64,000 nucleotides of DNA from Neoechinorhynchus agilis (taxonomy: Eukaryota; Acanthocephala): the NCBI GenBank assembly GCA_051530055.1, contig CM121343.1, positions 2,542,001-2,606,000 on the forward strand, in the 5' to 3' direction. Both the position numbers and the translations under genes were made by a program. A model generated the notes under the pieces. It was not told where the DNA came from, searched no databases, and saw nothing but the letters and a program-made list of their open reading frames with translations. Positions 9,901-22,499 of this stretch are shown here, piece by piece (the stretch's first letter is position 1; each line of letters begins with the position of its first letter).

Positions 9901-12900
9901 GCTGTGATGCAGCGCTTCATCGTGGGTGTATTGGTGTTCGTCATTGTGTAAATGTACGCACTCGTTTGAAATCATCAGTGTTTGTCCGCTGTGAAGCAGT
10001 GCTTACTTCATCATTGGTGCTTTCGTGTTCGTCATTGTGTAAATGTACGCACTCGTTTGAAATCATCAGTGTTTGTCCGCTGTGATGCAGCGCTTCATCG
10101 TGGGTGTATTGGTGTTCGTCATTGTGTAAATGTACGCACTCGTTTGAAATCATCAGTGTTTGTCCGCTGTGATGCAGCGCTTCACCTTGGGTGTATTGGT
10201 GTTCGTCATTGTGTAAATGTACGCACTCGTTTGAAATCATCAGTGTTTGTCCGCTGTGATGCAGCGCTTCATCGTGGGTGTATTGGTGTTCGTCATTGTG
10301 TAAATGTACGCACTCGTTTGAAATCATCAGTGTTTGTCCGCTGTGAAGCAGCGCTTCATCGTGGGTGTATTGGTGTTCGTCATTGTGTAAATGTACGCAC
10401 TCGTTTGAAATCATCAGTGTTTGTCCGCTGTGAAGCAGTGCTTACTTCATCATTGGTGCTTTCGTGTTCGTCATTGTGTAAATGTACGCACTCGTTTGAA
10501 ATCATCAGTGTTTGTCCGCCGTGATGCAGCGCTTCATCGTGGGTGTATTGGTGTTCGTCATTGTGTAAATGTACGCACTCGTTTGAAATCATCAGTGTTT
10601 GTCCGCTGTGATGCAGCGCTTCATCGTGGGTGTATTGGTGTTCGTCATTGTGTAAATGTACGCACTCGTTTGAAATCATCAGTGTTTGTCCGCTGTGATG
10701 CAGCGCTTCATCGTGGGTGTATTGGTGTTCGTCATTGTGTAAATGTACGCACTCGTTTGAAATCATCAGTGTTTGTCCGCCGTGATGCAGCGCTTCATCG
10801 TGGGTGTATTGGTGTTCGTCATTGTGTAAATGTACGCACTCGTTTGAAATCATCAGTGTTTGTCCGCTGTGATGCAGCGCTACATCGTGGGTGTATTGGT
10901 GTTCGTCATTGTGTAAATGTACGCACTCGTTTGAAATCATCAGTGTTTGTCCGCTGTGAAGCAGTGCTTACTTCATCATTGGTGCTTTCGTGTTCGTCAT
11001 TGTGTAAATGTGCGCGCTCGTTTGAAATCATCAGTGTTTGTCCGCTGTGAATCAGTGCCTACTTCATCATTGGTGTTTTCGTATTTGTCATTGTGTAAAT
11101 GTAGTCGCCCGTTTGAAATCATCAGTGTATGACTGCTGTGATGCAGCGCTTCATCGTGGGTGTATTAGTGTTCGTCATTGTGTAAATGTACGCACTCGTT
11201 TGAAATCATCAGTGTTTGTCCGCTGTGATGCAGCGCTTCATCGTGGGTGTATTGGTGTTCGTCATTGTGTAAATGTACGCACTCGTTTGAAATCATCAGT
11301 GTTTGTCCGCTGTGAAGCAGTGCCTACTTCATCATTGGTGTTTTCGTATTTGTCATTGTGTAAATGCAGGGATTCGTTTTAAATCATCAGTGTATGACTG
11401 CTGTGAAGCAGTGCTTCATCGCGGGTGTATTGGTGTTCGTCATTGTGTAAATGTACGCACTCGTTTGAAATCATCAGTGTTTGTCCGCTGTGATGCAGCG
11501 CTTCATCGTGGGTGTATTGGTGTTCGTCATTGTGTAAATGTGCGCACTCGTTTGAAATCATCAGTGTTTGTCCGCTGTGAAGCAGTGCCTACTTCATCAT
11601 TGGTGTTTTCGTATTTGTCATTGGGTAAATGTAGGGATTCGTTTGAAATCATCAGTGTTTGTCCGCTGTGAAGCCGTGCCTACTTCATCATTGGTGTTTT
11701 CGTATTTGTCATTGTGTAAATGTAGTCGCCCGTTTGAAATCATCAGTGTATGACTGCTGTGATGCAGCGCTTCATCGTGGGTGTATTGGTGTTCGTCATT
11801 GTGTAAATGTACGCACTCGTTTGAAATCATCAGTGTTTGTCCGCTGTGATGCAGCGCTTCACCTTGGGTGTATTGGTGTTCGTCATTGTGTAAATGTACG
11901 CACTCGTTTGAAATCATCAGTGTTTGTCCGCTGTGATGCAGCGCTTCATCGTGGGTGTATTGGTGTTCGTCATTGTGTAAATGTACGCACTCGTTTGAAA
12001 TCATCAGTGTTTGTCCGCTGTGAAGCAGCGCTTCATCGTGGGTGTATTGGTGTTCGTCATTGTGTAAATGTACGCACTCGTTTGAAATCATCAGTGTTTG
12101 TCCGCTGTGAAGCAGTGCTTACTTCATCATTGGTGCTTTCGTGTTCGTCATTGTGTAAATGTGCGCGCTCGTTTGAAATCATCAGTGTTTGTCCGCTGTG
12201 ATGCAGCGCTTCATCGTGGGTGTATTGGTGTTCGTCATTGTGTAAATGTACGCACTCGTTTGAAATCATCAGTGTTTGTCCGCTGTGATGCAGCGCTTCA
12301 CCTTGGGTGTATTGGTGTTCGTCATTGTGTAAATGTACGCACTCGTTTGAAATCATCAGTGTTTGTCCGCTGTGATGCAGCGCTTCATCGTGGGTGTATT
12401 GGTGTTCGTCATTGTGTAAATGTACGCACTCGTTTGAAATCATCAGTGTTTGTCCGCTGTGAAGCAGCGCTTCATCGTGGGTGTATTGGTGTTCGTCATT
12501 GTGTAAATGTACGCACTCGTTTGAAATCATCAGTGTTTGTCCGCTGTGAAGCAGTGCTTACTTCATCATTGGTGCTTTCGTATTTGTCATTGTGTAAATG
12601 TAGTCGCCCGTTTGAAATCATCAGTGTATGACTGCTGTGATGCAGCGCTTCATCGTGGGTGTATTGGTGTTCGTCATTGTGTAAATGTACGCACTCGTTT
12701 GAAATCATCAGTGTTTGTCCGCTGTGATGCAGCGCTTCACCTTGGGTGTATTGGTGTTCGTCATTGTGTAAATGTACGCACTCGTTTGAAATCATCAGTG
12801 TTTGTCCGCTGTGATGCAGCGCTTCATCGTGGGTGTATTGGTGTTCGTCATTGTGTAAATGTACGCACTCGTTTGAAATCATCAGTGTTTGTCCGCTGTG

Positions 12901-15900
12901 ATGCAGCGCTTCATCGTGGGTGTATTGGTGTTCGTCATTGTGTAAATGTACGCACTCGTTTGAAATCATCAGTGTTTGTCCGCTGTGAAGCAGTGCTTAC
13001 TTCATCATTGGTGCTTTCGTGTTCGTCATTGTGTAAATGTGCGCGCTCGTTTGAAATCATCAGTGTTTGTCCGCCGTGATGCAGCGCTTCATCGTGGGTG
13101 TATTGGTGTTCGTCATTGTGTAAATGTACGCACTCGTTTGAAATCATCAGTGTTTGTCCGCCGTGATGCAGCGCTTCATCGTGGGTGTATTGGTGTTCGT
13201 CATTGTGTAAATGTACGCACTCGTTTGAAATCATCAGTGTTTGTCCGCCGTGATGCAGCGCTTCATCGTGGGTGTATTGGTGTTCGTCATTGTGTAAATG
13301 TACGCACTCGCTTGAAATCATCAGTGTTTGTCCGCCGTGATGCAGCGCTTCATCGTGGGTGTATTGGTGTTCGTCATTGTGTAAATGTACGCACTCGTTT
13401 GAAATCATCAGTGTTTGTCCGCTGTGATGCAGCGCTACATCGTGGGTGTATTGGTGTTCGTCATTGTGTAAATGTACGCACTCGTTTGAAATCATCAGTG
13501 TTTGTCCGCTGTGAAGCAGTGCTTACTTCATCATTGGTGCTTTCGTGTTCGTAATTGTGTAAATGTGCGCGCTCGTTTGAAATCATCAGTGTTTGTCCGC
13601 TGTGAATCAGTGCCTACTTCATCATTGGTGTTTTCGTATTTGTCATTGTGTAAATGTAGTCGCCCGTTTGAAATCATCAGTGTATGACTGCTGTGATGCA
13701 GCGCTTCATCGTGGGTGTATTAGTGTTCGTCATTGTGTAAATGTACGCACTCGTTTGAAATCATCAGTGTTTGTCCGCTGTGATGCAGCGCTTCATCGTG
13801 GGTGTATTGGTGTTCGTCATTGTGTAAATGTACGCACTCGTTTGAAATCACCAGTGTTTGTCCGCTGTGAAGCAGTGCCTACTTCATCATTGGTGTTTTC
13901 GTATTTGTCATTGTGTAAATGCAGGGATTCGTTTTAAATCATCAGTGTATGACTGCTGTGAAGCAGTGCTTCATCGCGGGTGTATTGGTGTTCGTCATTG
14001 TGTAAATGTACGCACTCGTTTGAAATCATCAGTGTTTGTCCGCTGTGATGCAGCGCTTCATCGTGGGTGTATTGGTGTTCGTCATTGTGTAAATGTGCGC
14101 ACTCGTTTGAAATCATCAGTGTTTGTCCGCTGTGAAGCAGTGCCTTCTTCATCATTGGTGTTTTCGTATTTGTCATTGGGTGAATGTAGGGATTCGTTTG
14201 AAATCATCAGTGTTTGTCCGCTGTGAAGCAGTGCCTACTTCATCATTGGTGTTTTCGTATTGGTCATTATGTAAATGTAGTCGCCCGTTTGAAATCATCA
14301 GTGTTTGTCCGCTGTGAAGCAGTGGTTACTTCATCATTGGTGTTTTCGTGTTCGTCATTGTGTAAGTGTACGCACTCGTTTGAAATCATCAGTGTATGAC
14401 CGCTGTGAAGCAGTGCTTCATCGTGGGTGTATTGGTGTTCGTCATTGTGTAAATGTACGCACTCGTTTGAAATCATCAGTGTTTGTCCGCTGTGAAGCAG
14501 TGCTTACTTCATCATTGGCGTTTTCGTGTTCGTCACTGTGTAAATGTACGCACTCGTTTGAAATCATCAGTGTTTGTCCGCCGTGATGCAGCGCTTCATC
14601 GTGGGTGTATTGGTGTTCGTCATTGTGTAAATGTACGCACTCGTTTGAAATCATCAGTGTTTGTCCGCTGTGATGCAGCGCTACATCGTGGGTGTATTGG
14701 TGTTCGTCATTGTGTAAATGTACGCACTCGTTTGAAATCATCAGTGTATGACCGCTGTGATTCAGTGCCTACTTTATCATTGGTGTTTTCGTGTTCGTCA
14801 TTGTGTAAATGTAGGGATTCGTTTTAAATCATCAGTGTTTATCCGCTGTGATGCCGCGCTTCATCGTGGGTGTATTGGTGTTCGTCAGTGTGTAAATGTA
14901 CGCACTCGTTTTAAATCATCAGTGTTTGTCCGATGTGATGCAGCGCTTCATCGTGGGTGTATTGGTGTTCGTCATTGTGTAAATGTACGCACTCGTTTGA
15001 AATCATCAGTGTTGGTCCGCTGTGAAGCAGTGCTTACTTCATCATTGGTGTTTTGAAATCATCAGAGTTTGTCCGCTATGAAGCAGTGCTTACTTCATCA
15101 TTGGTGTTTTCGTGTTCTTCATTGTGTAAATGCACGCACTCGTTTAAAATCATCAGTGTTTGTCCGCTGTGATGCAGCGCTTCATCATTGGTGCTTTCGT
15201 GTTCGTCATTGTGTAAATGTACGCACTCGTTTGAAATCATCAGTGTTTGTCCGCTGTGATGCAGCGCTTCATCATTGGTGCTTTCGTGTTCGTCATTGTG
15301 TAAATGTACGCCTCGTTTAAATCATCAGTGTTTGTCGGGAGGTTTGGTGTTGTTTGTTTGGTTGTGTTGTTTGTGGGTGGTTGGGCTTCATCGTATTGGT
15401 GTTGTGTGTTGTACTCGTTTGAAATCATCAGTGTTTGTCCGCTGTGAGCAGGCTTCTGGTGTTTCGTGTTCGTCATTGTGTAAATGTACGCACTCGTTTG
15501 AAATCATCAGTGTTTGTCCGCTGTGATGCAGCGCTTCATCATTGGTGTTTCGTGTTCGTCATTGTGTAAATGTACGCGCTCGTTTGAAATCATCAGTGTT
15601 GTCTGCTGTGAAGCAGTGCTTCATCGTGGGTGTATTGGTGTTCGTCATTGTGTAAATGTGCGCACTCGTTTGAAATCATCAGTGTTTGTCCGCTGTGATG
15701 CAGCGCTTCATCGTGGGTGTATTGGTGTTCGTCTTGTGTAAATGTCGCCTCGTTTGAAATCATCAGTGTTTGTCCGCTGTGAAGCAGTGCTTCTTCATCA
15801 TTGGTGTTTTGTGTTCGTCATTGTGTAAATGTACGCACTCGTTTGAAATCATCAGTGTTTGTCCGCTGTGAGCAGGCTTACTGGTGTTTGTGTTCTCATT

Positions 15901-16430
15901 GTGTAATGAGCACTCGTTTGAAATCATCAGTGTTTGTCCGCTGTGATGCAGCGCTTCATCATTGGTGTTTTCGTGTTCGTCATTGTGTAAATGTACGCAC
16001 TCGTTTGAAATCATCAGTGTTTGTCCGCTGTGATGCAGCGCTTCATCATTGGTGCTTTCGTGTTCGTCATTGTGTAAATGTACGCGCTCGTTTGAAATCA
16101 TCAGTGTATGACTGCTGTGAAGCAGTGCTTCATCGTGGGTGTATTGGTGTTCGTCATTGTGTAAATGTGCGCACTCGTTTGAAATCATCAGTGTTTGTCC
16201 GCTGTGAAGCAGTGCTTACTTCATCATTGGTGTTTTCGTGTTCGTCATTGTGTAAATGTACGCACTCGTTTGAAATCATCAGTGTTTGTCCGCTGTGAAG
16301 CAGTGCCTGCTTGATCATTGGTGTTTTCGTGTTCTTCATTGTGTAAGTGTACGCACTCGTTTGAAATCATCAGGGTTTTTCCGCTGTGATGCAGCGCTTC
16401 ATCGTGGGTGTATTGGTGCTCGTCATACAA
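6990..16430. repeat. satellite array of 87-bp and 91-bp units, about 105 copies
   Basis: The basic unit is 87 bp with the core gtgttcgtcattgtgtaaat - cgcactcgtttgaaatcatc - agtgtttgtccgctgtga. A 91-bp variant has a different tail (aagcagtgcctgcttgatca). From about 7246 to 8545 the two alternate as a 178-bp dimer repeated about seven times with no visible change. From about 8700 to 9970 the array is mostly 87-bp monomers. From about 9980 to 14300 higher-order blocks of 439 bp and a duplicated 2.5-kb segment appear. From about 15300 to 15950 units are ragged. Because 87 is 29 codons, both strands stay open for hundreds of codons (minus: MISNECVHLHNDEHQYTHD repeated). These frames are a by-product of the period, so I do not call them genes. 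Confidence 0.9.
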
Positions 16431-18978
16431 ACTGTTTAAAAAAAAGCATACTGCAGAATCACAAATGTCGTTGCAGCGAGGTATCGACTAATAACCCGAT
16501 GCAGGCTGAATCAGAGTCCATAAGGGATTACGTTACCGAGCTTAGATTATTAGGTAATAATTGCCAATTTAAGGACATAACCGCGGATGAGGCAAAGGAA
16601 GAAGCAATAAGGGAGTCATTAATTGCTGGGTTATGCTCCGACAAAATGAGACAAAACTGCTCGAAAAAGCGAATATATCCTTAGATGAGGCGATTCAGCA
16701 GGCCTATATTTTAGAAGAAGCTGAAGCCGATTGCCGCTATTTCACTACCAATCAATACAATTACATCGGAAAAAATGAAACCAACCATTGCAACCGTATT
16801 CAAAACGAAATTACTGAATCACTTAACAACCATCAAACCAAAACTCCTGAATGTCTAGCAGTCAATTACAACAAACAAACGTGTTTTTTCTGTGGGAATA
16901 GACGCCATCCCGTATCAATATGTCCTGCAAAAGATTCCAAATGTAACAAATGCCAGAAGATTGGCCATTACTCAAGAGTATGTAGGTCCATGTCAAAGAT
17001 AGCCGCAATCTCGTTACAAGCAATTGAAAATGATTCTCGTCGAACTTCGCAAACAATGACAATAAATAACAAAGACAATTTGTCTGTTCTGTTCGATGCT
17101 GGAAGTTCTCTGAGCTTCATCGATGATCAGCTCATAAAGCAACTAAATCTTAAAATGATGTACAGACAAATGCCGGTAAGATTAGCTTCTGGGGATATAG
17201 AACGGAGCACGACCGGAATAACCCGTTCCGACAAATAATACAAAGGGATTATCTATGGAAATGTCGAACTGTATGCACTTAAAAATTTATGCACCGATAT
17301 AATTTTGGGAAGATCATTTATGAATGAGTTCAAGGAAGTAAAATTCCTTTTTGATGGAGATGGATCGCTTGAATGCATGGCAATGGATGGAGAGATGACT
17401 CCTCGTCTTTTTGCAAATCTCAATCAGGGTTGTCGACCAATAGCGGTGAAATCAAGGAATTATAGTCAACTCGATAAAGTCTTCATTAAAGAAGAAGTTA
17501 AACGTATGTTATCGGAGGGAATAATTATCCATAGTCAGTCTCCTTGGCGGGCGCAGGTATTGATTGCTTGAAGTAACGCAAGTAAGCCTCGAATGGTGAT
17601 TGATTATGCATCGACAATCAACAAATATACTGAACTAGATGTATACCCTCTTCCAAAAATCGACGATCTAGCCCGAGAAGTAGCACAATATAAATATTTT
17701 ACGGCCATCGATCTTCGACATGCATACCATCAAATACCAATCAACAGGCTGGATAGGATCTTTACAGCTTTTGAAGCGAATGGTGGTCTTTATGAATTTA
17801 CCCGGATTCCATTTGGTATCACTAACGGCGTAGCGGTTTTTCAGAGAATAATGAATTCGATCATTGATAAAAACAAGCTGAAAGGTACCTATGCATATTT
17901 AGACAATATCACAATTTGTGGATCTACAATTGAAGAGCACGATGCAAATTTAAACAATTTAAAAAAATCGCAGAAGATCTTGGTTTGACATTCAATGATA
18001 AAAAAATACATTTTCAGGACTAATCAAATAGCAACGATGGGATACCTAATTTCTTGCCAGAGTATAAAACCGGATCCTGAAAGGCGAGAGTCTTTTGGCA
18101 TTAAAACCACTAACTGATAAGACTAGTTTGAAACGTTGCATGGGAATATTTTCGTACTATTCCAATTGGATATCTGACTTTTCAACCAAAATCAACCCGA
18201 TCAATCGTACCACGGAATTCTCGTTGAATCAAGAATCATTAGAAGCTTTTGAATCTATCAAGCAGGAAATCGGGAATGCTGCTCGGAGCTGTCTGAATCC
18301 GATTGGACAATTGGTCTTAGAAACCGATGCTTCGGACGTTGTCATCGCTGCTACCCTGAGTCAAAACGGAAAACCTATAGCTATTTTCTCACGCACTCTT
18401 TCACCTGCAGAAAGAAAACATCCTGCGATTGAGAAGGAAGCTCAGGCAATTATAGAGAGTGTACGAAAATGGAGACACTGGCTAACTGGAAGGGCGTTTT
18501 TGATCATTACTGATCAACAATCTGTATCTTTTATGTTCAATATCAATCACAACAATAAGATTAAGAATGACAAAATCGAAGGATGGCGTGTAGAGTTATC
18601 CTGTTACAAATTCGAGATCAAATACCGACCAGGTCGATTGAATGTCAGTGCAGATGCTTTTTCAAGATTAGATTGTCGTGCCACTAATACGAAGGATCTA
18701 ATTTATATACACAATGAATTGGCTCATCCGGGTGTGCAGCGGCTGGCCCACTTTGTGAGAACAAAAAACCTACCATATTCCTTAAATGATGTGAAACGTA
18801 CTTGCGAGGAATGCTCGATCTGCTCTGAATTCAAACCTAGATTTTATAAACCGCCAGATCTGCACGTAGTAAAAGCTACCAAACCTTTTAAGCGTTTAGT
18901 GGTTGACTTGAAGGGACCGATACCGAGTCCGACAAACAACAGATTTATATTTCTTTTGGTAGATGAGTTCTCACGGTG
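16431..18978 (+). mobile_element. Ty3/gypsy-like retroelement fossil inside the satellite
   Basis: The parts follow in the usual Ty3/gypsy order: a gag-like region with two zinc knuckles (about 16875-16990), an aspartic protease motif (about 17090-17115), reverse transcriptase (about 17400-17990), RNase H (about 18300-18520), the zinc-binding head of an integrase (about 18700-18830) and the start of its core (to about 18978). No long terminal repeats are visible. It is broken, with roughly three or four breaks, and cut off within the integrase. Satellite sequence touches it on both sides (before 16430 and after 18978), so an internal piece now sits in the array. Age: not recent, but domains are still readable. 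Confidence 0.85.
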
Positions 18979-19082
18979 CGCTTCATCATTGGTGTTTTCG
19001 TGTCCGTCATTGTGTAAATGTCCGCACTCGTTTGAAATCATCAGTGTTTGTCCGCTATGATGCAGCGCTTACTTCATCATCC
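18979..19082. repeat. isolated satellite unit right of the Ty3 fossil
   Basis: About one 87-91-bp satellite unit (cgcttcatcattggtgtttt, cactcgtttgaaatcatcag, tgcagcgcttacttcatcat) with a few substitutions. It is the same family as the array ending at 16430 and shows that the fossil interrupts the array. Confidence 0.85.
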
Positions 19083-19774
19083 ACGAGTACGGACCCTCCA
19101 ACCCGACCAAATAGTCCCGCCCGGCCATACTCGTTATCCACTCGAAAATCAATTGTCAATTTCATTTTCCAATCCGAACTGGGGTGTTTGTTAGGACCTA
19201 ATGGTACATTGGTCCTCTTCTTTGCGCATCAACAAATAAAAAGAGTATTTTTATGGGTATATTAGTTGCCAAAGTTGTTAAGTTTCCGATCGAGTTATAG
19301 ATGTGTACTTCTGGGAAGTTATTCAAGTTTTCGATTTAGCATGTCAATCATAATTCTTAACTGTCAAAATTTGAGTGGTTCCGTAGGTGGATTTTTTGCC
19401 AGGATCGTAGAGCAGGCTGCTATTGTTTGTAAAGCAATGGAGGTCGCTATCGACATAACTATAGGCAGAGAACCGTGTACGGAACCGTGACGGATATGTT
19501 TAATTGTCTTACGGTCAGGCTCATCACTCGAGTTATATTTGTTCATTGAGCAGTTGCAAATGAATGTGCTATCTTCAGATCGACAAGACAATGGTCCATG
19601 GCAATCTTAAGTAGTCTGTTTGTTAGATTGATTTTGACAAAAGGGGGCATTATTAGTGGAGTATCCTCTATTTACATTTGCGTGCAGATACATAGGATGT
19701 TGGTACAACGAACTCGAGTTTGAGACTGAACTGGCTTACCATTTCTTGGAGGACGAGAACGCAGAAACTGGACT
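19083..19774. other. intergenic, upstream of TINAG-like gene
   Basis: No repeat or gene is recognised. Two open frames (19266-19490 plus, 19364-19591 minus) lack features of real proteins. It presumably contains the TINAG-like promoter. Confidence 0.3.
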
Positions 19775-21382
19775 ATGCTTTCCGGACGTAGCTGTCTGAG
19801 TTTTCTATTGGTGGTTGCGGCTATCATCTCATACCAAATTACTTTGGAGACTAAGCAACGTACTCAAGATGTTAGTGAATTTTGGTGGCTAGACCATCCT
19901 TTCTATATAAATGCCGATGGACATTCCTATTGTGAGTCACATTCTGACTGTTGTGGTAGCAACCGCGACGATTTATTTTGCTCGGTTTTATTGAGTGATT
20001 ACGGAACGTCATGCTACTGTGACTCCTTTTGCTTAAGATCCAAACGTGATATGGATTGTTGCCCGGATTATTTCTATATTTGTAAGAGCAATTTATCGAT
20101 GAGTGCAATGAAGCCAAAAGTGTCATTTAGTTCTGAGCAGGAAGGTGGCGATGAAATAACTCTGGAATCAGAAGAGTTCTGCATGGATCTAAACGGTGAT
20201 CGGGTTGAACACGGTGCCTATGTCTACCAATTCTGTAATAGGTACAAATGTTTACTATCGGCCGATACTGATAATGGATCGCCACCAAGTGGTAGTCATA
20301 AATTAGTGCATAATTCGGAGAAAATGAAGCTCGGTTTGTCTCAAATCGATTACCACATTTGTGCTAACGATAATCGTGCGCAACGAGTTATTAGAAACGC
20401 TGAGGATAAGCGGCAAATCTTTTGGACAGGTCAAATATATGGCCGATTTGCACCACTTGATATAGACGGAGCTCTCCAATTATACACTACCGGTTTACAG
20501 AATATCTCAGAAAGTTTCCAGTCACTGCCGATAATTAAATCTGCATCTACGGAGCATGAACTCAACATAAATCTGTCGAGATATATTTCAGACAAAGCAG
20601 AAGTTGCAATTTTCGATCAGGGACGCTGTGGGATAGCTTCTACAATAGCCAGCGTACTTTTCACAATTGCGGACGCGTTAAGTGCCAAAGGTATTCAATT
20701 ATCTGGGTCACTTTCAGTACAACATGTCTTATCCTGTGTGATCGCACATGCGACATGCACTAATGCCAGGATTTCGGCGGTTACTGTATGGTTGTCCTTA
20801 ATGTCACCCAGTGGTCATTTGAATATCCCTTTACTTAGCCAATGTTATCCCTATCGAAATGGTGAAACCGATCAAGTAACGCTTTGAGTTTTGAGCTGTT
20901 ATCGAGTACCTTTATCTCAGAATTCAACAATAGACGATTGCGTTGAAACTAGATATGAACTAGAAAGTTATGAAACCTTGAATAATATGTACAGCAATCA
21001 TATAAATTCATGCAATCGACTAACTCCAATGATACCCAGCACACTTCGGTTCGGTAGAATATTATCCGGTGATATAGCGTCGATTAAACGGCACATCCTC
21101 AAGTGCGGTTCGGTTCAGGCAACTGTGAAAGTTAGTCCAAGCTTCTTTAGCTATTCGAAGGGTATTTATTCCACTATTTCTGATGCTGATATTGATCAAA
21201 ATACCCATTATGCATATCATTCCATTCGGATCATAGGTTGGCACAACGAAAATGAATCAGCGGTACCATCCCACTGGATAGCAGTGAACAGTTGGGGTTA
21301 CGATTGGGGCGAGGAGGGGTTTATTAGGATAATGCAGGGGGCACTTGAAATTGAGCGATTCGTCGTCGGCGTAATGTGCTAG
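19775..21382 (+). CDS. TINAG-like secreted cathepsin-B-fold pseudoenzyme
   Basis: Two exons are proposed, 19775-20875 and 20921-21382, with a 45-nt intron (GTAACG..TCTCAG) that holds the in-frame TGA at 20885; the product is about 520 residues. The order is: signal peptide (SCLSFLLVVAAIISY); a cysteine-rich somatomedin-B-like segment ending CCPDYFYIC (residues about 50-110); a linker; and a peptidase C1A/cathepsin-B domain. The C1A oxyanion segment reads DQGRCGIASTIASVLF where active enzymes have QGxCGSCWAFS, so the catalytic cysteine is absent; mammalian TINAG likewise has serine there. The histidine region (YHSIRIIGW) and the motif SHWIAVNSWGYDWGEEGFIRI are kept. Family knowledge places these proteins in basement membranes or the extracellular matrix as non-enzymatic factors. 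A poly(A) signal lies at 21479. Confidence 0.75.
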
Positions 21383-21478
21383 AAAAATATATTTTTATTT
21401 TGAATGATGGATGTTGTACATTTTTATGATTTTTATTTCCTTGTCATACTTTTTAGTTTTTTTCAGTAGCTGGTTTTG

Positions 21479-21484
21479 AAATAA
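21479..21484 (+). terminator. AATAAA poly(A) signal of TINAG-like gene
   Basis: AATAAA lies about 100 nt past the stop codon, the nearest canonical signal. Confidence 0.45.
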
Positions 21485-22499
21485 ATTTTAATTTTGACGC
21501 TATAGACAAATCCACCTTTTAATAATCCTATTCAATGACTAGGTAAAAAACGGAATGTTAAATTGGAAATTTCAGTTTGGGACAAAATTTGAAACAGCTG
21601 CGGAGTTCCTAAATAATTGCATCCTGGACTCGGACATTTAGCTAAGATTACAAATATCAATTAACTGAGAAAAATATTTTTCAAAATCTTTCATATAGAC
21701 GTTAAAACCAATTTTAAAGTGCCATATAATATTATGAATATATGGATTATCGTTTGATCTCATAGTTCTGTTTATCCTACGGCGCAAACAAAGGTTCAGA
21801 AACGATCCGCAGAACAATCAGGCGCTCAAAAAAATTACCATCACCGAATAAAAGTAATTGGAAGGTGTCTTTCAACCACTATATCAAGAGCCACAAAAAG
21901 CTTTCGCAACAGTAACTGTATATTTATCCAAGAAAATCTCGATATGTATTCGACTTTAAAAAAAGAAATTTGATTAAACGACACCAACTATATGTTGATC
22001 TATTTTGTAGTCGTTATTATATCGAAATTGATATCATGTGCCGAATAGTAAGGTAGTATAAGAGAAAATCAAGACCAATGAGGTCGTTATACCCACAACC
22101 ACATGCTACATTGTGCCTTTAGATTGATACAAACCAATGTGCCCGGAAACGAGCAAAATATCGTTTTACACAACATTCGAATTTCTTTGCCAGAAGTTCG
22201 TAATTTGGGCCTTAGCACAATTTAGCCGCAGTGTCGATTATGGAGATGTTCCGGATACTTTAAATCCTAGAGTCGTTGCTCTCCACTGGATAAACTAACG
22301 TCTATTTAACGATAACCGTTACACGAAGAAATCCTAATAATTAATTGTATTGCAAAAAATTGACGGTAGAGATTATCTTAATATTTTGCCTCTTCCTCCA
22401 GATCTCGTCGGTAACTACAAAGCGACAATAATGGAATTGGAGTTGTGGTGATCATAATCCCGGATAAAAGATATTTCTCTTAGTGGGGAGGCGTTATTC
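21485..22499. other. intergenic, no gene seen
   Basis: AT-rich sequence without an open frame of note and without a repeat I can recognise. It runs into the second satellite. Confidence 0.4.

Noticed and set aside
8632-10085. 447-codon minus-strand and 470-codon plus-strand open frames
   Set aside because: Both are products of an 87-bp unit (29 codons) lacking stops. They end wherever a 91-bp unit or indel occurs and have no start context, leader or domain.
6990-16430. CRISPR-like array
   Set aside because: The units are head-to-tail satellites without unique spacers, in a genome with introns.
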